A stretch of DNA of 64,000 bases from Ferirhizobium litorale (GCA_030028905.1 JALDYZ010000012.1:94727-158726), one strand, 5' to 3'. Numbered from the stretch's first letter, positions 49,112-57,622 are shown. Numbers and translations are program-made. Notes: generated from the sequence alone by a model not told the origin.

Positions 49112-50128
49112 ATGGAACGACTGGCCGCTTTCCTTTTGCCGCTACTGATGGCAGCACTCTATTACATTTCGCCCGTAAATGCGTTCGCCTGGGGCGAGTA
49201 CGGCCACCTGACGGTTTGCGATCTTGCTTATCGAAATCTCACTGATCCATCCAAAGAAGAACTGAAACGCATCTTCCATGCGGGCCAAGCAGGAATAACG
49301 GTTCGCAGCAGAGACGGGGTGGAGCTAAGGCATTACACTTCGTTCAACGTTGGCTGCCTGGAACAGGATGTCCGGCCTCGACCGCATCCACGCGATCATT
49401 TCGTGAACGTCGATCGCTCGACCAAGTCAATTTCGCAAGCAACCTGTCCTGCTGGTGGCGCGTGCGCATTTGCCGGGATTGAACGTGACCTTGGCGTCCT
49501 CAAGGACAGGTCCAAATCGGACGAGGACCGGGTGTTCGCCTTAATGGCCGTCGGCCATTGGATCGGAGACATTCATCAGCCCCTTCATATTTCCTTCGCC
49601 GACGATGTCGGCGGCAACTCAATAAAGGTGAGATTGACCGGCGGTTGCGGAACCTCCGATTACCGACCGAGCGTCTTCCACGGCGTGTGGGACAACTGTC
49701 TCCTCGAAGCGGGAATGTTCGAGAGGGTGCGGCAACGCGCGGATTATCGGTCTGATTGGAGCGAGAGAACCATCACATACCGGGCTGTGGACAGCTTACT
49801 CGTCAATACGACGCTTACCGAAGAGAAGTCGATGGTGGGAACAGACCCGGCCGCATGGGCCAACGAGTCGTTCCAGATCACGGTCGAGCCTGATGTTCTC
49901 TACTGCGTCAAAGTCGGCGATTCGTGTCAGTACACCGACACGGAACCGGAGCTTGTCGACGGAGCGCCTCAGAAAAGGGTCCAGATCACACAGGCCTACT
50001 TGACGCAATTCTCGCCCGTAGCCCAGGAACGTGTTCGACAAGCGGGTTTCCGTCTGGCTCATTTGATCAATCTGGCCCTCGATGCGAACTACAGAGAGCC
50101 AATCCAGAACTCGACCCAATTGCCATAA
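49112..50128 (+). CDS. Secreted S1/P1-type zinc nuclease
   Basis: 338 residues. A signal peptide of 26 residues ends AFA, and cleavage there leaves W27-GEYGH as the mature N-terminus; in S1/P1 nucleases the N-terminal Trp is itself a zinc ligand. Other ligands are seen in order: DHFVNVD near 95, GHWIGDIHQPLH near 150 and FHGVWDN near 190. These enzymes cut single-stranded DNA and RNA and give 5'-phosphates in the periplasm or outside the cell. A role in phosphate or nucleotide scavenging is the usual reading. It stands alone on the plus strand. Confidence 0.9.
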   Translation: MERLAAFLLPLLMAALYYISPVNAFAWGEYGHLTVCDLAYRNLTDPSKEELKRIFHAGQAGITVRSRDGVELRHYTSFNVGCLEQDVRPRPHPRDHFVNVDRSTKSISQATCPAGGACAFAGIERDLGVLKDRSKSDEDRVFALMAVGHWIGDIHQPLHISFADDVGGNSIKVRLTGGCGTSDYRPSVFHGVWDNCLLEAGMFERVRQRADYRSDWSERTITYRAVDSLLVNTTLTEEKSMVGTDPAAWANESFQITVEPDVLYCVKVGDSCQYTDTEPELVDGAPQKRVQITQAYLTQFSPVAQERVRQAGFRLAHLINLALDANYREPIQNSTQLP

Positions 50129-50518
50129 CCACCGGGGCACGCAGGAGTGCGAATATCAGACGAGATGAGCCGCCGCGAGCGGGAAACAACTCAGTGACGG
50201 AGGGCGTGCCCGGAAATTGAGCGCGTTGCGACCCTTCCCCTCGAAAGATGAGCGGAAAAATAGCGGTGAACGCCAAGAGCCTTAGTACTCGTCTCTGTTT
50301 TCCGGGATTGTGACTCGGCTGGTGCAATTCGGATTCGGGCACTTCTGCTACCATGGGAGCAATCCTTTGCTTGCCCCAGAAGCTCGGCTCCGGATGAGCT
50401 GGCACACGGCGACACTCACTTGAAGCCCGTCACGGAAAGTTGCGACCGACGGACGCACTCGGCGGGATCGTCGCTCCGCGAGTGCGTCTGGGCATCTTGT
50501 TGGCGAATGGTTTCCACC
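50129..50518. other. 390-base gap without a supported gene
   Basis: Short frames on both strands lack ribosome sites and recognisable sequence. No repeat or hairpin of note. Confidence 0.5.
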
Positions 50519-51037
50519 TCAGCCACAGCATTTGGAAGCGGATGAACTACAGCACGAGGCTTCCGTTGCGGCTTTCTCGGCCAACCACCGGTCCCGAGGC
50601 TTGCAGCTCGCGGGGCGTGGCGTCAACGCAATGTGGAGAGAACCGTCTACCGGGACAGGAGCGTTCGCGCAGAACAACTGCATCGGCCGGACTCCATCGC
50701 TGACTTCGAAGGTCAGCTTGGCGGAGCCGTCGAGACGGACATGTTCGGAAACCTTGCGGACGATGGCCGAGAACTTCCCGGCTGTCATATGGGTCCGCTC
50801 GCCCTCCTCGATATCCCACAGCTGCACGAAGATTTCCGACCAGGCTTCTGGAATTGCCCCGCAATCAAGCGCGGAGAAATGACCAGCCTTCACCTCGGTC
50901 ACGTGATAGCCGGGCTTCACGCGCTTTCCGTCATACAGAAAGACCAATGGCAGGTCCGGTGTCTCAGCGGCTCTCTCGAGCAATTCCCCGAGCGAGATAT
51001 CGGTCTTGTCGGATTGGCTATTGTCGATCGTGATCAT
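50519..51037 (-). CDS. Arsenic-cluster protein of unknown function, DUF6428-like
   Basis: 172 residues. The core (LPLVFLYDGKRVKPGYHVTEVKAGHFSALDCG near residue 30, then EIFVQLWDIEEG) matches small proteins often found beside arsR genes (DUF6428). The extreme C-terminus is unusual: SCCSSSASKCCG, with four cysteines that could bind As(III) or a metal. It diverges from arsR at 51081 across a shared 43-base promoter region with an operator-like inverted repeat. The name of the domain is from memory; function is unknown. Confidence 0.75.
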   Translation of the reverse strand: MITIDNSQSDKTDISLGELLERAAETPDLPLVFLYDGKRVKPGYHVTEVKAGHFSALDCGAIPEAWSEIFVQLWDIEEGERTHMTAGKFSAIVRKVSEHVRLDGSAKLTFEVSDGVRPMQLFCANAPVPVDGSLHIALTPRPASCKPRDRWLAEKAATEASCCSSSASKCCG

Positions 51038-51052
51038 TTGCGGTTATCCTCA

Positions 51053-51080
51053 ATTTCAATGATTCAAGGATTATTGAAAT
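51053..51080. promoter_or_regulatory. ArsR operator candidate between the DUF6428-like gene and arsR
   Basis: Inverted repeat ATTTCAAT (51053-51060) and ATTGAAAT (51073-51080) with a 12-base spacer, ending directly before the arsR ATG. Its position suits autoregulation and control of the divergent gene. Confidence 0.65.
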
Positions 51081-51422
51081 ATGGATGATCGTCAAGCCCT
51101 CTCTTCCTTTGCCGCGCTTTCACAGGAAACCCGACTCTCCATCGTGAGGACCCTGGTCGTCGCCGGCCCTGAAGGTCTGGCCGCCGGCGCGATCGCGGAG
51201 CGCATGGGTGTCTCCCCGTCGAACGTCTCGTTCCACCTCAAGGAACTCGAACGCTCCGGTCTCATCGCCCAGCGCCGGGAGTCACGCTCGATCGTCTACA
51301 ACGCAAGCTACGACACGTTGGCCGACCTCGTGACGTTCCTGATGGAGGACTGCTGCGCGGGACATCCCGGCATCCGTGGCTCAGTCGAGCGATCCACAGG
51401 TTGCTGCCCGAGCGAAGCATAG
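51081..51422 (+). CDS. arsR: ArsR-family As(III)-responsive repressor
   Basis: 113 residues. Winged HTH with the recognition region MGVSPSNVSFHLKELERSGLI at about 42-62. The C-terminal metal site differs from its two paralogues in this window: it has EDCCAGHPG but lacks the third Cys that follows in the others, and instead ends in STGCCPSEA. C-terminal cysteine sensing as in Acidithiobacillus-type ArsR is therefore probable but altered. It overlaps the MFS gene by 47 bases and should control it and the DUF6428-like gene. Confidence 0.9.
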   Translation: MDDRQALSSFAALSQETRLSIVRTLVVAGPEGLAAGAIAERMGVSPSNVSFHLKELERSGLIAQRRESRSIVYNASYDTLADLVTFLMEDCCAGHPGIRGSVERSTGCCPSEA

Positions 51423-52641
51423 GCCGCCGAGGACTACGTCATTGCATACGACCAAGGTTCCAGCGGGGATCGTCTCCGCTCTCGGTGTCACGCAGATCAT
51501 CGGCTACGGCACTCTCTACTACTCCTTCAGCATCCTCGCCCCCGGAATGGCCAACGACCTCGGCATCAGCCTGGAGCGGGTCTTCGCCGTCTTCTCGGTC
51601 TCGCTGTTCATCGGCGGCCTGTCTGCTCCGTTCATCGGCAGGCACATGGACAAGATCGGCGCGGCGACGGTAATGACGCTGGGGTCGGCCCTTGCGGCGT
51701 TCACTCTGGCGCTGTGTGCATGGTCGCCGTCCGTATCGCTCTTCGCCCTTGCGATTGTCCTGCTCGAGGTATCCTCCGGCATGGTCCAGTATCAGGCAGC
51801 CTTCGCCACACTGGTCGAAAGCGAACCTCGCACGGCCTCCCGCAGTATAACTTACCTCACGCTCATCGGCGGCTTTGCCTCCACCATCTTCTGGCCGATC
51901 GCCGCGACACTGACCGGATACCTGTCCTGGCGCGAAATCTATCTGGTGTTCGCCGCCCTGAACCTTCTCGTCTGCATGCCGCTACACTACTGGATCATGC
52001 GTGACGGAAGGAGCAGCTCCAAGACGGACGAGACAAGAACCCGCGAGGTCGTCGTCGGCGCTCTCGAGCTGCAGGCGCGTCGCCGCGGCATGCTACTGGT
52101 CTCCCTTGCCTTCTCTCTTTCGGGCTTCACGCTCGCCGCGATCCTTGCCCACATGGTGCCGATGCTCGGAGCGATCGGACTTGGCAGTGCGGCAGTAGTG
52201 ATCGGTTCCCTGTTCGGTCCGGCACAGGTCATGAGCCGTCTGATCAACATGGTCTTCGGAAAGAGCCTGTCGCCGCCCGCGCTGGCGATCGTCTCTGCGG
52301 CGCTGATGGTCGTCGGTGCGGTGATACTCGGGTTGTCGGGTGATTGGTTGCCCGGCGCGGTGGCCTTCGCCGTCTGTCTCGGCCTTGGGTCGGGGATCAA
52401 CAGCATCGCTCAGGGGAGCCTGCCGCTCTATCTCTTCGGGTCCGCTGGCTACGGCGCGATCACGGGCAAGATGGCAGCGGCAAGGCTCGCGACTGGGGCA
52501 GCCGCCCCGTTTGCGTTCGCGGCCGCTATGAACCACTTCGGGACCGCCATCTCCCTTTTCGTCTTCGCCGCGCTGGGTACTCTCGGAATCCTCGCGTTCG
52601 TCGCTGTCGCCTCATCGGCGCGTCGCGACCGCGTTACCTGA
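51376..52641 (+). CDS. MFS transporter in arsenic cluster (possible ArsK-like exporter)
   Basis: 421 residues from a GTG inside arsR; a TTG at 51439 would shorten it by 21. About 12 membrane helices are predicted, beginning at GIVSALGVTQIIGYGTLYYSF. The MFS loop 2-3 motif is seen as GRHMDKIGAATVM near 90. No gapdh gene adjoins it, which argues against the ArsJ arsenate-ester system; the rhizobial MFS arsenite exporter ArsK is an alternative. Location directly downstream of arsR supports a metalloid export role, but this is context only. Confidence 0.85.
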   Translation: MAQSSDPQVAARAKHRPPRTTSLHTTKVPAGIVSALGVTQIIGYGTLYYSFSILAPGMANDLGISLERVFAVFSVSLFIGGLSAPFIGRHMDKIGAATVMTLGSALAAFTLALCAWSPSVSLFALAIVLLEVSSGMVQYQAAFATLVESEPRTASRSITYLTLIGGFASTIFWPIAATLTGYLSWREIYLVFAALNLLVCMPLHYWIMRDGRSSSKTDETRTREVVVGALELQARRRGMLLVSLAFSLSGFTLAAILAHMVPMLGAIGLGSAAVVIGSLFGPAQVMSRLINMVFGKSLSPPALAIVSAALMVVGAVILGLSGDWLPGAVAFAVCLGLGSGINSIAQGSLPLYLFGSAGYGAITGKMAAARLATGAAAPFAFAAAMNHFGTAISLFVFAALGTLGILAFVAVASSARRDRVT

Positions 52642-52697
52642 TGACCGACGAACGTACATAAGAGTCCGCGGATCACAGCCACGAAAGCCAAGCCTCC

Positions 52698-53507
52698 GTG
52701 AACACGCCGATCAAATCCACGACCTCACGCAGTCATCCAGCCGCTTTCGGTGGCGGAACCATCATCGGTGCACTCGGCGGCTTGATCGGAATCGGAGGTG
52801 CAGAATTCCGTCTGCCGCTGCTCATCGGCGCATTCGATTTCGCTGCTCTCGAAGCGGTGATCCTGAACAAGGCAATGAGCCTCGTCGTCGTGTCTTCCGC
52901 ACTGCCGTTTCGCGCGGGTACCATCCCACTCGACCAGATCGCATCGAATTGGCCGATCGTACTGAACCTTCTTGCAGGGAGCCTCATCGGTGCCTGGTTC
53001 GGCGCAGGATGGGTCACAAAGTTGAGATCGGAGGCGCTCTACCGGGTGATATCCGTTCTTCTCGTCGCGATCGCGTTCGTGCTGGTGCTTGGCCACGGCG
53101 GCACATCGGCCGGCCAACCGCTTCTGACGGGAAGCTGGCAGATTGTCACCGGGATATCGGCGGGTTTCGTGATCGGCATCGTCGCGTCGCTGTTGGGCGT
53201 CGCCGGAGGCGAGTTGCTTATTCCGACGCTCGTTCTGCTCTTCGGAGCGGACATCAAGCTCGCCGGGAGCCTTTCATTGGCAGTGAGCCTTCCCACAATG
53301 CTCGTAGGCTTTACTCGCTACAGCCGTGACCAGAGCTTTTCGGTTCTGGGCCGCAACAAGGTATTCGTTCTCGTAATGGCCGCGGGATCGGTCGTGGGGA
53401 CGTTTGTCGGTGGATTGCTACTCGGCATTGTCCCAAATTCGGTCCTCCTCCCCGCGCTCGCCGTGATCTTGTTGCTGTCAGCCGTGAAGGTCTGGCGGCA
53501 CGGCTGA
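52698..53507 (+). CDS. TauE/SafE-family membrane transporter
   Basis: 269 residues with about eight predicted helices. The two glycine-rich inverted halves are seen: GALGGLIGIGGAEFRLPLLI near residue 25 and GIVASLLGVAGGELLIPTLVLL near 155. Members move sulfite, sulfonates or other anions. Start is GTG at 52698. It follows the MFS gene by 56 bases and is probably in the same arsR-led transcript. Substrate unknown; TauE proteins do occur in arsenic islands. Confidence 0.88.
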   Translation: MNTPIKSTTSRSHPAAFGGGTIIGALGGLIGIGGAEFRLPLLIGAFDFAALEAVILNKAMSLVVVSSALPFRAGTIPLDQIASNWPIVLNLLAGSLIGAWFGAGWVTKLRSEALYRVISVLLVAIAFVLVLGHGGTSAGQPLLTGSWQIVTGISAGFVIGIVASLLGVAGGELLIPTLVLLFGADIKLAGSLSLAVSLPTMLVGFTRYSRDQSFSVLGRNKVFVLVMAAGSVVGTFVGGLLLGIVPNSVLLPALAVILLLSAVKVWRHG

Positions 53508-53519
53508 CAGTATATCTCC

Positions 53520-54245
53520 CTAGATCGATTTGAGCTTGACCCGCTGCTCCAGCTTCTCCGCGTCCTCTTTCCGCTCGCTATATCGATCGACGAGATAGGC
53601 TGACGCGTCGCGGGTAAGCAGCGTGAACTTCACGAGTTCCTCGCAAACGTCGACGACGCGATCGTAGTAGGACGACGGCTTCATGCGACCGTTCGCGTCG
53701 AACTCCTGGTATGCCATGGCCACCGAGGACTGGTTCGGGATCGTGATCATGCGCATCCAGCGACCGAGCAGGCGCAGCGTGTTGACCGCGTTGAAAGACT
53801 GCGACCCGCCGGACACCTGCATGACAGCGAGGGTCTTTCCCTGCGTCGGTCGGATCGACCCGATCGAGAGCGGTATCCAGTCGATCTGCGCCTTCATGAT
53901 TCCGGTAATCGCCCCATGGCGCTCAGGACTGACCCAGACCTGGCCTTCCGACCATTCCGAGAGTTCCCGGAGTTCCCGGACCTTCGGGTGGCTGGCGGGC
54001 GCATCGTCCGGCAGCGGCAGGCCGGAAGGATCGAAGAAGCGCACCTCGGCCCCGAAGTGCTCCAGCAACCGTCCGGCCTCCTGAGCAAGAAGCCGGGAAT
54101 AGGAAACCTGGCGGAGCGACCCGTAGAGGATCAGGATTCGCGGCGGATGGGTCGAGAACGGCGGCCGAAGCGCGTCGATGTCAGGCTTGCGGAGATGACG
54201 CGGATCGGCGGCGGGAAGATCAGGCAATGCGGCGGCCCTCTTCAT
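53520..54245 (-). CDS. arsH: ArsH, NADPH-dependent FMN reductase/organoarsenical oxidase
   Basis: 241 residues. Flavodoxin-like fold with the FMN loop [21 protein letters not shown] near residue 40 and the conserved stretch [22 protein letters not shown] near 105. ArsH of S. meliloti reduces flavin with NADPH and protects against trivalent organoarsenicals by oxidation. Its start overlaps the end of the glutaredoxin-type arsC by 26 bases; last gene of the minus-strand ars operon. Confidence 0.95.
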   Translation of the reverse strand: MKRAAALPDLPAADPRHLRKPDIDALRPPFSTHPPRILILYGSLRQVSYSRLLAQEAGRLLEHFGAEVRFFDPSGLPLPDDAPASHPKVRELRELSEWSEGQVWVSPERHGAITGIMKAQIDWIPLSIGSIRPTQGKTLAVMQVSGGSQSFNAVNTLRLLGRWMRMITIPNQSSVAMAYQEFDANGRMKPSSYYDRVVDVCEELVKFTLLTRDASAYLVDRYSERKEDAEKLEQRVKLKSI

Positions 54246-54645
54246 CCAGAACCCTCTCGCCGTCTTCCTTGACGAAAGGTCCCTTGAACGCGTCGGCGGG
54301 CAGGATGTCGAGGACCGCCTCCGACGGCCGCGCCAGTCGGGTGCCGATCGGGGTGACGACGAATGGCCGGTTGATGAGGATCGGATGCTCGAGCATTGCC
54401 GTCAACAACTTGTCGTCGGAGAGGGCCGGATCATCGAGACCGAGCTCCGCATAGGGCGTGCCCTTCTCCCTAATCGCCTCGCGGACGGAAAGGCCGGCAT
54501 CGCGGATCATCCGGGCAAGTTCGTCCCGGCTCGGCGGCGTCTTCAGGTACTCGATGACCTTCGGCTCGATGTCGGCGTGGCGGATCAGTGCCAATGTGTT
54601 GCGCGAAGTCCCACATGCGGGGTTGTGATAGATGGTGACGTCCAT
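54220..54645 (-). CDS. arsC: Arsenate reductase, glutaredoxin-coupled (ArsC/Spx family)
   Basis: 141 residues. The catalytic Cys11 lies in [12 protein letters not shown]; the arsenate-binding Arg residues of the E. coli R773 type appear in [16 protein letters not shown] near 85-100. It reduces As(V) to As(III) with glutathione and glutaredoxin. It lies two bases after aqpS and overlaps arsH. A second, unrelated arsenate reductase is two genes upstream. Confidence 0.95.
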   Translation of the reverse strand: MDVTIYHNPACGTSRNTLALIRHADIEPKVIEYLKTPPSRDELARMIRDAGLSVREAIREKGTPYAELGLDDPALSDDKLLTAMLEHPILINRPFVVTPIGTRLARPSEAVLDILPADAFKGPFVKEDGERVLDEEGRRIA

Positions 54646-54647
54646 TG

Positions 54648-55352
54648 TCAGGCTCTTTCCTTTTGGGAGATGGATGAAATTTCGTTGCGTTGGTCGGCAA
54701 ACAGCCATCCGGCAAGAGCGGCTGCGATCAGCGCTCCGAGGATTTGGGCCACTATGAAACCCGGCAAGTCCGTGGGGCGGATGCCGGAGAAGGTGTTCGT
54801 GAGGCTGCGGGCAATCGCGACTGCAGGATTGGCGAACGATGTCGATGCCGTGAACCAGTAGGCGGCGGTGATGTAGAGGCCGACCAGCATCGGGATCGCG
54901 TCGACTCGGAAGCGCAATCCGCCAAGGATGGTGAGGAGCAAGCCGAAGGTCGCAACCGCCTCCGCGATCCACTGGGCCGATCCCGCTCGCACCGTCTGGG
55001 ACACCTGAAGGATAGGCAGGTCGAACATGGCGTGCGCGACCACCGTTCCGAACACACCGCCAATGATCTGCGCCAGGACGTATGGACCGACAACAGATGC
55101 CTCGATCTCTCGACGTATGGCAAAGACCATCGTGACCACGGGATTGAAGTGGGCACCCGATACCGGACCGAGGATCGAGATCAGCACGAACAGGATCGCA
55201 CCCGTCGGGATCGTGTTGCCCAACAGGGAAACGGCTACATCGTCGGTCAGGCGGTCCGCCATGATGCCCGAACCGACGACGGTCGCAACGAGGATTGCGG
55301 TGCCAAGTGCCTCTGCGACGAGGCGGCGGCCAAGGTCGATTGTCATGTTCAC
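54648..55352 (-). CDS. aqpS: Aquaglyceroporin AqpS, arsenite efflux channel
   Basis: 234 residues with six helices and the two half-helix motifs: N-P-V in GAHFNPVVTM near 72 and N-P-A in FANPAVAIARS near 178. In S. meliloti the ars operon uses such a channel in place of the ArsB/Acr3 pump; As(III) made by ArsC leaves down its gradient. The change NPA to NPV in the first motif is consistent with a metalloid channel. Its stop and start are coupled to the flanking arsC genes. Confidence 0.93.
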   Translation of the reverse strand: MNMTIDLGRRLVAEALGTAILVATVVGSGIMADRLTDDVAVSLLGNTIPTGAILFVLISILGPVSGAHFNPVVTMVFAIRREIEASVVGPYVLAQIIGGVFGTVVAHAMFDLPILQVSQTVRAGSAQWIAEAVATFGLLLTILGGLRFRVDAIPMLVGLYITAAYWFTASTSFANPAVAIARSLTNTFSGIRPTDLPGFIVAQILGALIAAALAGWLFADQRNEISSISQKERA

Positions 55353-55858
55353 CAGGCCTTTGGAATGTTCCGGCCGATTTCGTCCAACCGCTTTTGGAGC
55401 GCCATCTTGTCAAGCGACGTCATCGGCAGGCTGGTGAAAATGGAGATGCGGTTATTGAGCATTCTGTACGCGTCGTCGAAGGCAAAATGCTTCTCGGCGT
55501 CAGTGCCCTCGGCGGCAGCCGGATCGGGCACTCCCCAATGTGCCGACATAGGCTGTCCGGGCCAGACGGGACAGGCTTCATTGGCAGCGTCGTCGCAGAC
55601 GGTGAAGACGAAATCCATCTGCGGTGCCCCCGAAACGGCGAACTCTTCCCAGCTCTTCGAACGGGCGAAGCTGGTGTCGTAGTTGAGGGTTTTCAGAAGC
55701 TGCAATGAGTAAGGATGCACGGTCCCCTTCGGGTGCGATCCCGCAGAAAAGGCCTTGAACTTACCTTGCCCAAGCCTGTTCAGGATCGCTTCCGCGAGGA
55801 TGGAGCGGGCGGAGTTCCCGGTGCAGAGGAAGAGTACATTGTAGACGCGATCAGACAT
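55349..55858 (-). CDS. arsC: Arsenate reductase, low-molecular-weight phosphatase type (thioredoxin-coupled)
   Basis: 169 residues. The P-loop C12-TGNSA-R18 (CX5R) is that of LMW tyrosine phosphatases; FVFTVCDDAANEACPVWPG near 82-100 supplies the two further Cys of the reductase relay, and WGVPDPAA near 108 the acid Asp. This family is unrelated to the glutaredoxin-type ArsC. It opens the arsC-aqpS-arsC-arsH operon, 118 bases downstream of arsR (55977-56327), and overlaps aqpS by four bases. Confidence 0.93.
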   Translation of the reverse strand: MSDRVYNVLFLCTGNSARSILAEAILNRLGQGKFKAFSAGSHPKGTVHPYSLQLLKTLNYDTSFARSKSWEEFAVSGAPQMDFVFTVCDDAANEACPVWPGQPMSAHWGVPDPAAAEGTDAEKHFAFDDAYRMLNNRISIFTSLPMTSLDKMALQKRLDEIGRNIPKAW

Positions 55859-55976
55859 GGCTTTGGCCCCCTAGTGATGTTGTTCCGCCAGACTTGCTGT
55901 CAGGACGGCTGCAGGTGACGGACAAAACCGCCGTCCGGGATTGGTGATCTCGCGCGCGACATTGCGCCACCGCCAG

Positions 55977-56327
55977 TCATGCCTCTTCTCCGACCGGTGC
56001 ACGGCAGGCCGCCAGTTCAAGAGCAGGTGCGCAAATCTCCGGGCGTCCTCCGCAGCAGTCTTCCGTCAGGTAGGCGAGCAGATCGCGAAATCCGGCCATG
56101 TCGGCGGTGTAGCGGACAATCCGGCCGTCGCGCGCGGCCCGCACCAGACCGGCCTGATCGAGCACGCGCAGGTGCGCCGACATCGTGTTCTGCACCGCGC
56201 CTAGTCGCGACGCGATCTCTCCCGCGGGAACGCCGTCCGCCCCCGCCTGAACGAGGAGCCGGAATGCCTCCAGCCGGGTGTCCTGCCCAAGAGCCGCCAA
56301 GGCGGCGAGAACCGTCTTCTTGTCCAT
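55977..56327 (-). CDS. arsR: ArsR-family As(III)-responsive repressor
   Basis: 116 residues. Winged HTH at about 30-75 (IASRLGAVQNTMSAHLRVLDQAGLV). The C-terminal metal site EDCCGGRPEIC at about 90-100 has the three-cysteine spacing known from Acidithiobacillus ferrooxidans ArsR, followed by another Cys. It precedes the reductase/aquaporin operon and has an inverted repeat 11 bases upstream of its start. Probably the main repressor of that operon. Confidence 0.93.
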   Translation of the reverse strand: MDKKTVLAALAALGQDTRLEAFRLLVQAGADGVPAGEIASRLGAVQNTMSAHLRVLDQAGLVRAARDGRIVRYTADMAGFRDLLAYLTEDCCGGRPEICAPALELAACRAPVGEEA

Positions 56328-56337
56328 ATATCCAGAA

Positions 56338-56358
56338 ATCTCGATTTACCTTCGAGAT
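56338..56358. promoter_or_regulatory. ArsR operator candidate upstream of arsR (55977-56327)
   Basis: Perfect inverted repeat ATCTCGA (56338-56344) and TCGAGAT (56352-56358) with a 7-base spacer, ending 11 bases before the start codon. It lies between the two tandem arsR genes. Confidence 0.65.
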
Positions 56359-56430
56359 AGTCGCGCTTCGTGACAGTTTAATGACGGATGTCGGATTCCC
56401 GCCCGAGCTGTGGCGTCAGAAGCGAATTGA

Positions 56431-56859
56431 CTAGCCGCAGCTGCCGGCCTTTTCGCCGGACGCACATCCACATGAGGATCGCTGAATCGCCGCTTGGAGA
56501 TCGCACAGCTCGGGGTGGCCGTTACAGCAGTCGTTGACCAGAAAACCGATGAGCAGGCGGATGCAATCGACGTTCGCTCGGTAGATGATCGAACGGCCCG
56601 CCCGAGCTGCGGTGACGAGCCCCGCGCGAGCAAGGATGCCAAGATGTGTGGAGAGTGTGTTGTGCGGGCAGCCGATGGCTTCAGCGATAGCGCCGGCCGC
56701 AAGTCCCGCCGGCTCGGCCCTCAGCAGCGTTCGGAAAATCTCGATCCGCGTCGGCTGCCCAAGGGCGGAAAGCGCTACGAGGCCATGGGCGTTCGACATT
56801 GCGTCGCCGCTTCCTTCGGGTCCGGCGTGTCCTACAACGGCTAGCGTCGCGTTCTTCAT
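56431..56859 (-). CDS. arsR: ArsR-family repressor, divergent from arsenite oxidase genes
   Basis: 142 residues if begun at 56859 (AGGAG seven bases upstream); a start at 56799 gives 122. Winged HTH with IAEAIGCPHNTLSTHLGILARAGLV, then NDCCNGHPELC, the three-cysteine As(III) site, and an extra Cys-rich tail (SSCGCASGEKAGSCG). It diverges from aioBA with about 220 bases between, so it is the only visible candidate regulator for the oxidase. The extra four cysteines are unlike its paralogues. Confidence 0.92.
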   Translation of the reverse strand: MKNATLAVVGHAGPEGSGDAMSNAHGLVALSALGQPTRIEIFRTLLRAEPAGLAAGAIAEAIGCPHNTLSTHLGILARAGLVTAARAGRSIIYRANVDCIRLLIGFLVNDCCNGHPELCDLQAAIQRSSCGCASGEKAGSCG

Positions 56860-57082
56860 GGAATCTCCTGCAAGCCCTCGACTCTTCAGTTGCCGAGCAG
56901 CGGTGACAAGTCAACAGATTTCGACTATCTTTCATATCGGGAATTCCAGACATAACGAATTATAGGCAAAGAGTCTGATATCCGTGTGACACTTTGGTCA
57001 GCGACGGAAATTGGCATTGAGTCGCTGATTCACCAAGATGTCGCTCCGGCCCGTCAGACCACGTCAGCGGGAGGAGAGATCG

Positions 57083-57610
57083 ATGCACAGATGCAAAGCG
57101 ATGGCCGATATCGGCCGCCGCCAATTCCTGCGCGGGAGCGCTTTGGTGGCCGCCGGTGCCACAGTCGCCGCTGCCGGAGCCGCGCCGCCGCACGCGAAGG
57201 CCGCAATGCCCGCGGCCAGGGTCGAGTATCCGTCGAACCGCCTTGCCAATGTCTCCGAACTCAAGATGAACGAGCCGTTGGAGGTTAACTACCCGGATGC
57301 GGACGCTCCTGGAGTCCTTCTCAAGCTCGGCGCACGCGTCGAAGGCGGAGTCGGTCCCGACGGCGACATCGTGGGCTTCTGCACGATCTGTCCGCACAAG
57401 GGCTATCCCCTCGCCTACTCGGCCGACAACAGGACCTTCAACTGTCCCGGACACTATTCGGTGTTCGATCCGGAGAAAGGAGGCCAGCAGGTTTGGGGCC
57501 AGGCCACACAGAACCTGCCGCAGTACGCGCTGCGCGTCGCCGAGAACGGCGACATCTTCGCCGAAGGGGTGGACGAACTGATCTACGGCCGCCTGTCGAA
57601 CGTGCTTTGA
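57083..57610 (+). CDS. aioB: Arsenite oxidase small (Rieske) subunit
   Basis: 175 residues. A twin-arginine signal (GRRQFLRGSALVAAG at about 11-25) ends near AKA at 40, as expected for the subunit that carries its partner through Tat. The Rieske [2Fe-2S] ligands are C103-P-H105 and C121-P-G-H124, with GGQQVWGQATQNLP afterwards, typical of AioB. It hands electrons from the Mo subunit toward a cytochrome. The ATG at 57083 has GGGAGGAGAG upstream; a longer frame to 57038 would put the Tat motif too far in. It is 12 bases before aioA. Confidence 0.95.
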   Translation: MHRCKAMADIGRRQFLRGSALVAAGATVAAAGAAPPHAKAAMPAARVEYPSNRLANVSELKMNEPLEVNYPDADAPGVLLKLGARVEGGVGPDGDIVGFCTICPHKGYPLAYSADNRTFNCPGHYSVFDPEKGGQQVWGQATQNLPQYALRVAENGDIFAEGVDELIYGRLSNVL

Positions 57611-57622
57611 GGGAGAAAGACG

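Noticed and set aside
51376..52641. ArsJ (arseno-phosphoglycerate exporter)
   Set aside because: ArsJ works with an adjacent GAPDH gene; none is present, so this name was not used.
56941..57060. Sigma-54 (-24/-12) promoter for aioB
   Set aside because: TGACAC and TGGCAT-like words occur but no GC element stands at the required distance; the match is too weak to list.
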